Source: Mansonella perstans
Lineage: Eukaryota > Nematoda > Chromadorea > Rhabditida > Onchocercidae
Reading direction: 5' to 3'
DNA length: 64,000 nucleotides
NCBI GenBank assembly: GCA_037074765.1
Contig: JBAMDO010000206.1
Location: forward strand, 34,960-98,959
The notes under the pieces are model-generated. The model saw nothing but the letters and a program-made list of their open reading frames with translations. It was not told the origin of the DNA and ran no database searches. Positions 52,801-64,000 of the stretch are shown in pieces. How positions within the stretch are numbered: position 1 is the first letter of the stretch; the number at the start of each line of letters is the position of its first letter. Both the position numbers and the translations under genes were made by a program.

Positions 52801-55800
52801 TGTTTTGTTGTTCTTTCTTCATACAAGCAATGCTCAAATTGGCCATTTACTGGTAATTTAACTATTCCAAAAGATCATTCACTCTGATAGTGTCATTATA
52901 ATTTTGATTCTTTCATTTGATGAACTGACTTCTTCATATGATTCATTTCTTTTACCTCCTTTTGCTGTCCTTTCTCTTTTTCCGGCTCTTGATTTCTCCG
53001 ATGTCCCCCAAACAGCTTGTGTTCTTAAATATCACAAGAAGAAAGAGGCTGCAAAGATTGACATGTCCGCAAAATTATTGCCCCCTCAAAACGTCACACT
53101 ACTTTACATTAAAACATTAAAATACGGAACGAAAATGGAATGAAAAAGGGAGAGGTAAGGAGAGAAAGAGAGAATAGAGTAATATTTGAAAAAAAAAAAA
53201 AAAAAATTGAAGTATTAGAAGAATTTCTAAAAAAAGAAAGAAACAAGTTTGGGTTTTGAGAAAAGAAGATGCAAACAACTACGATAATTCGTATTGTTTC
53301 ATCAATAAAACAGCATACTATATTTTAAAGTTGAAAAGATCAAATGTTTATTTTTTCTCTTTTTTTGGGTCAATATTTTATACTCACTTATAGCTTGTCC
53401 TTTCTCTTTATCTTTCATATCTACTCTTTTAATTTAACAAAATTTATATATTGAATAAAACTATTCTTAATTGATATGCGTTATAAAAAATAAATCCTGA
53501 AATTCAACTTTAAAAAAACGAAACATTTAAGATTGTTGTAAGTTTCGGTTTTATTTTTCATATTCAATTTCTTTGCAAGTTATTATGCTAAAACTGCATC
53601 AACTGTTTTTTTCTTTTTTTTTTTTGATTGATGAACTTTTATAATACACAGTTTGCTAATCTAAATATTGTTCATTTTATTTTCTCATTTCAAGTTTTCA
53701 ATAATTCCAATAAAAAAATACTTTTTTTGATTTTTTTAGCACCACCGGATTTATCGGTACCATCACAAACAGAATTTCATGTTCCAGTTGGAACGAAACA
53801 ATTTAGACTAATTTGTCCGGTTAAAGAGAAAAACGATGACCTTTTAATGATTCAGTGGAAGAAAAATGACGAACCAGTAAGTTCATCTAGATTTTTTTTC
53901 GTTTTTTTTGTTTTTTATTTCTTATTTTTTCCATTTTGTTCAAAATATCTTAGGAATTGTTTTTGAAAATTTTCCAAATATATGAGAAAAATTTCAATAT
54001 TAAAGTGTCTGATCAAATATCCCTTTAAAAAACCTCCTCTCCTTCTTTGTTGTCTTGGTATTTTTCCTGTAATAAATGGTGCTACTAACAATTAGTTGAA
54101 AAGATTAATTAAGCCACTTTGTGTCGGTAAATTTCAAACATTGTACTTATCGAATAATGTAAATTTTTGAAAAAAGAGAAAATTGATAATTATCTGCATT
54201 GAAGCAGTTATAGGAGAATGAAATATATCAGACGAAAAGCTAATTCCTTCTTTATTACTTAATGAAAACTGCAAAATTCTTGTTATCATAACTTTCATTA
54301 ATCTTTTTTATACTAAAATTACAAAACTATACCTCATTAATTATTTTACTTTTAATACTTAAAATTTAATATAACTTTTATCTTCTTCTGTAACGAAGTA
54401 TTGATAACGTAGCAAATGATAAGTTGAATTTTTTTATGAAACAATTTTCGAGTGTTTCTACACCTAATATTGTGAGCGTATTTGATTGAAGTGGATAATA
54501 CATCCAAATTATTATCAGCCATTCTCTTAGCTGTTAAAATGGATATGTATATTAAATTTCAAATATTAGAAGTAATTAATGATTAGTTATAAAAAGCATT
54601 GATGAAATATTATGTTAACAAGAACTTTACAGTTTTAATAAAATAATAAAGAAGGAAATTAATTGTTCATTGGAAGAAGGAAACTTTTTACTTTTAATTT
54701 TTACTTCCACTTCCTCCTGCTCTTTTCTCATTCTTTTAAGCTTTATCGCTTCATATCTCATTTGCTCAAGAACAAATTCACATATACATGTTTATATGCA
54801 TTTATCACTTCAATCAATTTATCACTACTGCAGTAAGACCTATATAAATTTAAAAAATATATTTAAAAAAAAAAAGCTAATTTTTAAAAAACATAACAAA
54901 AAAAAGGTAAGTTAAGGATTTTAATATTTCCAACAGCTTGACAAAATTTTTAACCAAAATGAAAAAAAATCAATTTCTTTTATGTTGAATGATTAACACT
55001 GTTATGAGATAATTGGTTGTATAAGTGTTATCATCAGGTAATTAAAATGAAAAGAAGTAAAATACGAGTTACGAAAAAAGTAAAAATTAGTAAAAGTTAT
55101 GAAAACCAAATGTGAAATATCTAGATCGGTTTATTTAGCATGCCTTAATTTTTGCAAAAAGAAAAAAGAAGGAAGAAAGAAAAGCAAAAGTTATTGTTTC
55201 AAGTAGGAAGTAAAAATTTATAATCTAAAAAAGTAAATTTTACTCGATGACCAAATTTTTTCTTTTTATCATTGAAATATAGTTTCAAATTGCACTTACT
55301 TCGGCGATTTTAACTATCGCCAGAAATTAAATAATATAATATTTATTTATTTGGTATTTGGTTCTTGGATCTTCTGATTATTTTTTAAATTTGTGAAAAG
55401 CGCGAATGAAAAATGCTATACTACCAATTTTAAGACCATTAAAAAGGACGACACGATAAAAAGGGGTCACTACTTTATAGGAATAATAAGCTTAGATGTT
55501 TTACAGAAATACTAAGCGCAAAACCCTCATGCTTATTGAGCGCTATGAACTAAATCTATAAAATAACAACTAAATCTATAAAAAAACATTAACATGAAAA
55601 CGTTTTACTAAGTGATTTCACTGAATACTGTTTATCTTGGCATAATTTAAAGAAAAGTACTGCGGTCAACGTAAAAAAAAAATTTGAATTAAAAAAAAAA
55701 TTTAAAATTTAAACAATGGTCATTCGTTGGAAAATGCCTTAATTAATGCGAAAATTTCTTACATTCCTGAAGATCGGATTCGATTTCAACAATCGCTTCA

Positions 55801-58800
55801 AATTAGCTCGATCAGATCGTGAGCTAAAAATTCGTAATCCTCAATTATTCGATGGTGGAATATATCAATGCCAAGTGGTTAATGGATTTGGACATCGGGA
55901 ATTGAATTTTACCGTAACTTTTTATGATCCAGCAGTGGAGAATGAAGAAAATACTGACAGCACACTTACACTAACGACTGATGGTAATTTATTTTAATTA
56001 CTCGTTTGGATTGAGTTCAAATGTTTTGGTGATATTTTCAAACGATAATTTGAGAATGTGAGTTATACGAGCAAATTGCTACAAGTTGATGCATAATTAG
56101 CTTTTGTTTATAACTTCTAGAAGAATAAAAAAATATGTTTCAAATTGAGAGATGAATAAAGAATGAGAAAATGTGTAGATAATGAAGCGTTATAAACGAA
56201 ACGGTAATTGAGAGCTATTGCCTTGAATGGACAGTAATGATTGTTGCACTTAATAAATGGAAGTATTTCTAAATTGATCAAAATATAAAATTGTTGAGAG
56301 TTTCGATATTTAAAATTTAAAAAGATTCTATGAAATCATTTGATAAAATTTATATGGCATCAAAAAAAATAAATTGAAACTATAGTTGTTCAATGAAATG
56401 GAAAAGATTACTGAAACTTTTCAGAAAGAACAAGTTTCTGTTTTCTTTAATAAAAATTTTATTTAGCGTAAAAATATTTCAAAAATTTTTTAAATTTTAC
56501 ACAGTAAAACAAAAATATTCTGTTAATTTTCATCTATTTCAATCATTTTCAATCTTTATATATTTTTATTCAAATTATGTTATTAAATGCGACAAATACG
56601 ATTTTGGAAAAATTTTTATCTGCAATTTTAAGAAGTTAAATTATGTTTAGTTATTGATGTGAAGCAATATTTTATAGCATCGCCACCAGTGTGGAAGAAT
56701 GAAACAGAAATGCGAAATTGGATGATGAATCCAGTGAGAACAACAATTGGTGGGGCTTTATTGCTAAAATGTCCTGCAAAAGGTAACCCATTGCCATACA
56801 TTACTTGGCAACGAGATGACAAGGCATTAGAACGAGGTATTAATATGGAAATAATAATTACTAATATTATCATTTATCGTTATCATTTTTTAAATTTTCA
56901 TTATTAACTACTTTTCGGAATTACAAAAACGAAGAAAAAAATCATAATTATTTAGGAATCAAGTAATGTTGATAACAGTTTTGAAAAATTTTCAAAATTT
57001 CAGAAATTACTTATCATTCATCCTCGGCAATACTTTACTTAAGCGATGTACAACCTACCGAAGGAGGTAAATATGTATGTAAAGTAGCAAATAAACACGG
57101 TAGCATCGAAGCAGCATTTCACGTTTACGTGGAAAATTTCTTCGAAGGCTTAGATGGTGAAAGTTGGTCTGTTGATCAAACAAATGCACAACTTTATCCA
57201 ATCATTGATGAACCTTTCAACAATACTGTTCGAATTGGTCGAACTGCTCAATTTCAGTGTAAAGTAAAAAATCAACAGCAACCGCTTATTAAGGTATCAT
57301 TATTTTAACGTTCAATGATTAACATAGTTAGATTGATATTTTCAACAATTAATTTATTAATATCATTTTAACATTGCTAAGATTCAACAATGATATTGAA
57401 ATTGACGCTGGGTTAGATTCTACTGTTAGAAGTTCAAGTGATAGTAACATCAATATATTATCATATACAATTAATAATTAACTTAAAATTAATGCTAATG
57501 TTGGGAAAAAAAGATGGACCACTTTAAAAACTATCAATGAAACAAATCATTTAATGATCTGAAATGTTTATTTGTGCTGAAATAAAAATGATCTGTTACT
57601 CTGAAACTACAACAGAACATATCACATTTAGTTAAATAATGAGTTTATTATTTTATATTTTAGTGGTTGAAGCGAGTGGATGATCCGAACGCAATTCGTC
57701 AAACAAATGCAAACGCAACACTAATCCACGCAAATAACATGCACCTTCTACTGTTGGAAAAACCGGAAACAAGTGCTGAGTTATCAGATGGCATCAGCCT
57801 AAATAGGCTTATCATTCCAAACGTACGATATGAACATTCTGGGACGTATCTTTGTGTGGTAACAAATGCTCATGGTGATATCGCTTATCGATCAGCATAT
57901 CTGCATGTTGTTGCACGTTAGTTTTTTTAGCAATTCCTTCATATTTTTCAATAGAAAATTTGCAAGACATTTTAAGGGATCGAAAGATTTGTTGTTCTTC
58001 CATTGTTAACACTGTTAATACAGCCGTTGTAAATTATAAAAGAAAAAAAAGCCAGCTAGCCCAGTGATTACTTACAATGCATCACAATGAATAAATTATT
58101 TTTCAGGAACAGATCATGGAGTATTATCGAATCTTTACTTTTATAGTGGCTTATTGGTGCTAATTGTTGTGTTTACATTAATAACTTATGCTGTTCATTT
58201 CTTGCGGAAGAATCATGTTGCTAAAAATAGTGAATCTAGGCAGGGTATCACAAGCACTCGCTATTCATTTTCATTAAGGCCTCCACCTCCCACTCTTCCA
58301 CCTCCAAAAGCTCCAGCATTACCTTCTGAACGGCAGCAACTTATGCCAAACAATCAGCTTTGCGATCGCTATCTGATCAATTCAACAGCAAAAAAATACT
58401 ATCCAGAATTTGCTACTCCAGATAAAAAGTTGCAAAAGTAAGTTATTTTGTTATTCACTTTTTTTGCTTGGTGTCAAGTTATTTTAATATTCGGTTTATT
58501 TGGATTAAAGTAAAGTAAAATTGATTGATTTACTTATAAAATTCCTTAGAAATTAGCACAACCTAAAAATATAGCACTATATGTTTGAGATAATGAGGGA
58601 ATTGGAAAAATCTTAGTAGCTAAATATGAAAAAGACACTAAAATTTGGAATTTTAAAATCTAAAAAAAATCAAATAGAAAAACCTTTTTTATTTTCAGGA
58701 TGATAGTTGAATGTGGTACACGTCCAACACCTATTAGACGCACGAATGGTGGTGATACTAAATATCATTTTAAAGATGATTACATAACTTCATCCAAATG

Positions 58801-58988
58801 GTTGCATACCAAAGGTGATAATATTGAAGTTGAGATGGACCAAAATTTGTTAAAAAACTTTTCCATATATTCCCATAATCCGATATCAATACATGGTCGA
58901 ATTGATAATCTTGATCAACCACAACAACAGCAACAACAGCAACAACAACAACAACAACAGCAACAACAGCAACAACAACAACAACAGC

Positions 58989-59043
<55 letters not shown>

Positions 59044-59104
59044 GCAACAGCAACAGCAGCAACAAAAATCTTATCTTAGCACTGTTAATGCACAAAAAAG
59101 GTAA
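49822..59104 (+). CDS. FGFRL1: FGFRL1-like three-Ig transmembrane receptor with polyglutamine tail
   Basis: Eight exons in consistent phase: 49822-50086, 53740-53876, 55773-55983, 56678-56836, 57004-57293, 57664-57916, 58107-58437, 58699-59104 (TAA). They give 683 residues; human FGFRL1 has 504. A hydrophobic segment at residues 59-74 (FFIVLPLITTILLIF) follows a Thr/Ala-rich start. Ig1 (about 90-195) has LICPV and GGIYQCQVVNGFGH. Ig2 (about 210-300) has LLLKCPAKGNPLPYITWQRD and GGKYVCKVANKHGSIEA. Ig3 (about 325-435) has RIGRTAQFQCKV, WLKRVDD and HSGTYLCVVTNAHGDIAYRS. A membrane span at about 448-468 and a cytoplasmic tail with a proline-rich RPPPPTLPPPKAPALP follow. There is no kinase domain. 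Cysteine pairs, WLKRV and the exon-spanning Ig layout fit FGFRL1 better than kinase FGFRs (from memory). Known family role: FGF and heparin binding, cell adhesion, signal dampening. Orthology versus another Ig receptor needs a tree. Confidence 0.8.
49849..49930 (+). repeat. (ACA/GCA)n coding repeat
   Basis: Codes for the Thr/Ala-rich N-terminus of the receptor, with runs such as TTTATTTATTAATTTA. The minus strand shows a matching serine/cysteine-rich shadow frame. Confidence 0.85.
50087..53739 (+). other. Receptor intron 1
   Basis: A 3.65-kb intron with donor GTTAGT and acceptor TTTTTTTAG. It contains GA- and CT-rich tracts near 52455 and 52615 and A/T runs. No nested gene recognised. Confidence 0.7.
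53877..55772 (+). other. Receptor intron 2
   Basis: A 1.9-kb intron splitting Ig domain 1, with donor GTAAGT and acceptor CATTCCTGAAG. No nested gene recognised. Confidence 0.7.
58922..59065 (+). repeat. CAA/CAG repeat encoding 48 glutamines
   Basis: Pure, in-frame CAA and CAG codons (48) near the C-terminus, residues 624-671 of the receptor model, mostly CAA with scattered CAG. The poly-leucine and poly-asparagine frames over it are shadows. Confidence 0.95.
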
Positions 59105-62100
59105 TTCATCCATTTATTGATAGGCATAATTTTATAAAATATTTCATATGTATATGATTAAGTATTTCTTAACTGTGAACATGCTTAATCGGGATATTTT
59201 TCATTTTTTCTGTTATATTTATTTATTTTTGTTACTAAATCAATGCTCTGATAATCATTATGATAATTTTTAATAGTATATCAATTAGTTACCGATAATT
59301 TACGCAAAATTTTAAGGGAACATTATTTTTTTTTCCGAATTTCGATATCATAAATTTTGTTAGATTATTCATTTATATATATATATAAAAAAAAGATTTT
59401 CTAGGAATATTGTAGCATTTTACAATGAATAGGCGGGAACTAGTTCTGCATACATATATATTTTCTTTTTCTTTTTTTAAATTTTTATTTGTAATTATAT
59501 AACAAATTAATTTTAAAATTGAAAATTGATTTTGATTTTATTAATTAGTTATAATTTATATTTTGGTTATGTTTTTTAATTATGTTTCAGTTACTAATTT
59601 TTTTTTAGTTATTTTTAAAGTAAGTTTAAGAAGAAAATCATTCAAAATTAGCATCCGGAATTGTCTTTTGTTTTTCCTAGCAAAAAAAAAGTTTTTTTTT
59701 GATTTATTTAAATTTTTATCATTAAAGAAAAAACGTTTGATATTAATGGATGATCAAATTTGTTGCTATGATTGATCATTCTCAACAATAAAATTCACCT
59801 TTTTATCAATTAATTAAATCATTCCATTTTTGTTGAATTTTAGCTTAGGTCATAAACTATTCATTGAAAAAACGCTTGAGTTTTTTTTTTTTTTTTTCAA
59901 ATGCTTATGTTCACAATGGGAAATTCATGTAAAGCCGAATAATTATAATTATTTTGACTTGATGATGAGCTTCGTGTTATTTCTTTCTTTTTTCTCTATC
60001 TTTTCTCTCTCCTTTCCCGTCTCTTGAATGCATCATTTATAATGCTATAAATATTTGATTTATCCTGAATATATGCATTAATAATTAAAATTAAATGTAA
60101 CGTTACTGTGAAATTGCAATTTCAATTTGCAATATTTATTTGCATCTTATTAGAAATACAAACGGTAAATGAATTAAAAAGTATGCATTTCACCTTTTTG
60201 GTTGCTCTTTTTTCGAGCTGTTTTTCTCGCTAAAATTTTTAAAATCCTATTCGAGAGAACAAGAGAAAGATTTGTGGAATTTGGCTGATTTAAGATTTCA
60301 AAATAAATAAATCCATCCAAAAAAAGCTTCGCCCTTTTATCAAATTAGCTTTTATCTGCTCATTCTTTTTTGGTTTTTTCGCGTACTTTCAAGTCTTAAC
60401 TAATTTTCGTAAAATGTGAGTAAAAACAGGTTAAAAAATTGCCGAAAAGTTCTTAAATAACTAAAATATTAAGTAAATTTAAACATTTTTGAAAATGTTT
60501 GGCAATACTTCATCGTTTCATATCTTTTAGAATTAAATGAGATTTAAAAAAAAAGAATACTTACAAATTTCCCTCTTCAACAGATTACATTTTATCTTAT
60601 TCATTTTTACTTCATTCCTACTGTTAAATTTTTTCCCTGAAATATGAAATATTTTTCAAAAGCAATGAGCTTATGATGATTGCCTTCCTATTCAAAGAAA
60701 ATTCTGATTTTTTGGCCAAAAAATCCACTTATTCTCTGAATACATTTAAAGTTTTTGCTTTCAGAGCTTACCAATGTTCTTGAACTGACAAAAGAAAAAA
60801 TTTCTTTCTTCAGTCCTTCTTCTACATTGAACACTTCTTCATTCTTCTTTCGCCAAAAATTCAAAAAAAAAACTTGTATTTAATTCTTTTTTTTGGATGG
60901 AATAATTCAAAAATTATTTCGCTTATTCAATTCACTCATCTTTTAGTATGAAAAAACAAAATTAAGTGCAATTTTTGCAATGATTGATAGTTTAATGGTA
61001 AATCATCATCAATCAAAATTGAATATACCAAATAATATTTCATCCAAAGGATGGAAAAACGAAAAACTTTAGAAGACAAAAATACATGTTGAAATTTAGT
61101 TTATCGAATAAAAAAAGTGCTATTTTCCTGTTTGAAGCGCTTTATTTGTGTCATTATTGTTTTTTCGATTTATTTGAAATGAAATATTTACGAGTAATGC
61201 CGTTGCATATTTTTTTTGCGTTTTCAATGTGTTCTGTTTTTTCTTCATATTTAATTATCTGTTGTAAACTTGGTATAAAAAAAACAAAGAATAAAATATA
61301 GCTTCAGACATTTAGCAAAGGAAAAAAGTTTATAGGTGTATCAGAGATAAGAAGAGAAATAAAGACAGAAATTAAATGAAAAATTTAAAAATGGGGAAAA
61401 ATATTTGGTAGCATTGTTGCTTGCTTATCTTTATCCTCTACTATCCAGTGTTATTATTAAATCATGCAAGAGTAATTTTACATATAGCATAAAGTATGCT
61501 AAACTTTCGAAGTGTTTTTCAGCTACAGAAATACAGGAAGATAAATATGATGAAAGACGTACGTTAGTTCATACCTGACTTACGAGTAATTGTTATATTT
61601 TCCATTATATGCTAAAATATCAGGATGAATGAGCTTATTAAAAGATTATCATGAAATATGGGATTGCAGCGATGATAAAAAAAAAAAAAAAAAAACGCGA
61701 TAAAATTCAAATTTTCAAAGTTCCTCTGGTTCCGTAAACTCATATACCATGTCGGAATCCAAAAAATAACTCTTCCAAGAATCATAATCCATTAAAGTTG
61801 TCCTGAGAATCATTAACGTTAACTATGGTATTATTTTGATTGAAACACTTCGTAATACCGAGATTTCTTGAATGGCTATCCTAAATGATTCCGAAAATAC
61901 CTAAATGAAGTTTATTTATTACAAATTTTCTTAAATTCTTGTTAAAATATAAAAAAACGTACGGTCTATGGCAAAAAGAAAAAAAAAAACATTTTATTAT
62001 GCATACACAATTTATAAAATTTTCTCAAATTAATCAAAACTTTATCTCTTTCATCATTGATAGCATTCATTTTTTCATGTTCAATTTGCTCAATGAAGTT

Positions 62101-63870
62101 CTTTCAGATCCGTGATCATTTGTGTGTATTCGATGAACTGGCTTAGTTTTATTATATAACCGTATAATCCAACAAAAAAAAAAAAAAAAAAAAAAAAAGA
62201 ATAACAGTTTGTAACCAACCTTTTAGCTGTTATTTAAGTAATTTGAATTTCACAAGCCATTGGCGATCATTTATCCCACATCTAATAGCCCATTTTCATA
62301 TCAATTCACAAATTTCATATATTACATACAAACAGTATAATACATATAGCCAATATTACATCAATTCTACTTTATTATTTCAAAGCAGAAATTTTTCTTT
62401 TTTCATCAAAAATTACGTTCTGGCAGAAGAGAAAGGAGATCCTCTTAAGCAAATCGTATCTTATTGTTGAAACAATTAAGTTCATAGTTTAATATTTGCA
62501 AAAATTCATAAACGCTTGGATTTAACTTATTTTTTCAGACTATATTATGGAATATTTGTCGGTGTTAACCGCATTTTTAGATTTTTTTTAATAACATCAT
62601 TTAGGTCGTTCATTTTAGCACTTTGTTCTTTCTTAAGGCTTAGTTTTCAGCAGTGCCTAACAAATATGGACGAAACCATACATAGATACACACACACACA
62701 CACAATACATACATATATCCCTCCAAATTAGTCTAATTTTATTCTCATTCTTGTATTCCTTTCCTCCTTCCTCTCCTTCTCTTCCGCTTTTTTCTCCTCC
62801 TTTTGTTTTCGAAAAACGAACTTCTGGATCGGATTTTCATTTAAATCTTTTTTAATTAATTGAATATTTATCGCCTATTTTTTTTTTTTTTTAATATGAT
62901 TCCTGACTTAATTAGCAAGCAAAATTTAGTTTCAGGTGTCATTAAAAAGAATTATTTAAATCGATTAAATTTTCAATTCAATAAAGTTTTTATTACTTTC
63001 TTTTCTTATAACATTAGTTGTGAAGGGTACTGAGTAGCATTTTACTAACGTATATATACTATTCGTTTCGAATTTTTTCGTTTTTTTTCTTACACGTAAC
63101 ATTTTAATTGTTAAGAAAATGATAGAAATTGAAATTCTTTAATTCCGAAAAAAAAAAATGAGAAAATTAGAGTTATATCATAAATAATTCCTTTATTTGT
63201 TAATAATTTCAATTCTTATGCATTGTAAATAATTTTTGTGACAGTATTTAATGCCGTTTCAAAAAAAAGTAATTCTTTTTCTCTTTCTAAAATTTTTTAC
63301 ATATGTATATTTATTTTTATTAAATTTCAATTTTTTTTTCTTTTTGCAATTAAATTTCACCTGCCATTTCATTATTCTCATTCTCTATCTTATTCTTTCT
63401 ACTTTTGTTGAATTATATTTTAATTTAAATAGACAACTGAAATGATTTTCTTTAAGCTTTAACAAATATTTTTTAAAAAAATTGTGAATTAATTTTATTT
63501 AAGCGAAAAATTTTTGCATGTTTATTTAAAAAGAACTTTTTGTCTTTCATCTTGCATACAGTATGATATAAATATTTTTGATAAATAAAATAATATTACT
63601 AGAAAAAACTTATATATTTATTGATTTGTTTTATTGAGCATAGCAACTTGCACTATAAATTTAAAATTATGACATATCTCTTATGTGAACATAATAATAG
63701 ATTTATATGCCTAATGTGAATCAACAATTTTCAATTTTTAATTAAAATTTGCTAATTTAGCCCTCTTTTTGCTCAATAAAACAAAACAAATCAATAAATA
63801 TAACATATAGCTTTTTCTCTCTGTCTCTTTCTCTATCAAACTTACCTCTTTCTTGCAATTTCTCGTCGTT
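59105..63870. other. AT-rich region without recognised genes
   Basis: Receives the receptor 3' UTR at its left end. Long A/T runs (for example 28 A near 62171), TA-rich segments and a short CA repeat near 62690. Open frames are Phe/Leu/Lys-rich noise. Confidence 0.55.
59787..59792 (+). terminator. Candidate polyadenylation signal of the receptor gene
   Basis: AATAAA about 680 bases after the stop codon. Several other AATAAA occur further on, so this is one candidate among many in AT-rich DNA. Confidence 0.3.
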
Positions 63871-64000
63871 TAAACAACCTGCGTTTTTCACAAAGTATTT
63901 AACTTTTTCCTTAAGTAAATTTTTTATACTTACTTTGTTAGCAAAATTTTCGAATGTTCTTTTTTCTCTTTTCTTTTTTTTTGCAACAAATGCTAAAGAT
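63871..64000 (-). CDS. Right-edge minus-strand exon hint
   Basis: On the minus strand a frame entering from the right reads LAFVAKKKKREKRTFENFAN up to an AAA/GTAAGT donor near 63936. After a CGCAG acceptor it would end VV-stop. It may be the 3' end of a gene mostly outside the window. Lysine-rich, short and unverified. Confidence 0.15.

Noticed and set aside
58886..59120. Poly-leucine (minus) and poly-asparagine (plus) frames
   Set aside because: Alternative readings of the CAA/CAG tract; only the glutamine frame continues the receptor.
1..64000. CRISPR arrays, bacterial operons, tRNA or rRNA genes
   Set aside because: No spaced palindromic repeats, cloverleaf-like GC-rich segments or rRNA-like sequence were seen; the gene structure is eukaryotic.

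Overview
The window looks like nuclear DNA of a nematode, probably a filarial or related spirurid worm. It is very AT-rich, full of A/T homopolymers and CA/TG or trinucleotide microsatellites. Its genes are cut into 60-330 nt exons by introns with GT..AG ends and short T-rich acceptors, and every recognisable protein is animal-type. The species is inference. I built all gene models by hand from splice signals, reading-frame phase and remembered family sequences; no alignment was run.

Layout. (1) About 1-1776, minus strand: a small 6-7 exon gene for a death-domain protein of unknown family. Its 3' end is ambiguous, and further coding-looking exons run off the left edge. (2) 2798-4799, minus strand: a complete 8-exon, 302-residue mitochondrial carrier of the thiamine pyrophosphate (SLC25A19) type. 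(3) 4800-8839: AT-rich DNA with no gene seen. (4) 8840-30620, plus strand: a liprin-beta gene (PPFIBP/hlb-1 type) with about 25 exons, an N-terminal coiled-coil half and three C-terminal SAM domains. Phase analysis indicates two alternative 5' modules. (5) 34113-38934, plus strand: a decayed BEL/Pao LTR retrotransposon. It lies between the last sure liprin-beta exon and a possible last exon at 39693-39748, so it may sit inside a liprin-beta intron. (6) 39943-40778: coding-looking segments of unknown identity. (7) About 40.8-49.8 kb: repeats and one isolated exon-like stretch. (8) 49822-59104, plus strand: an 8-exon gene for a three-Ig, single-pass receptor resembling FGFRL1, the FGF receptor relative without a kinase. 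Its tail ends in an uninterrupted 48-glutamine tract. (9) 59.1-64 kb: AT-rich, with only weak hints of a gene at the right edge.

The genes do not form a functional cluster. Liprin-beta is a scaffold of synapses and cell adhesions, the FGFRL1-like protein is a cell-surface adhesion or decoy receptor, the carrier supplies thiamine pyrophosphate to mitochondria, and the death-domain protein may be an adaptor. I saw no CRISPR array, rRNA or tRNA. I did not find a convincing wholly new system. The most interesting items are the FGFRL1-like receptor with its polyglutamine tail, the unplaced death-domain protein, the two-headed liprin-beta gene with a retroelement at its 3' end, and a 56-bp direct repeat flanking one of its exons.
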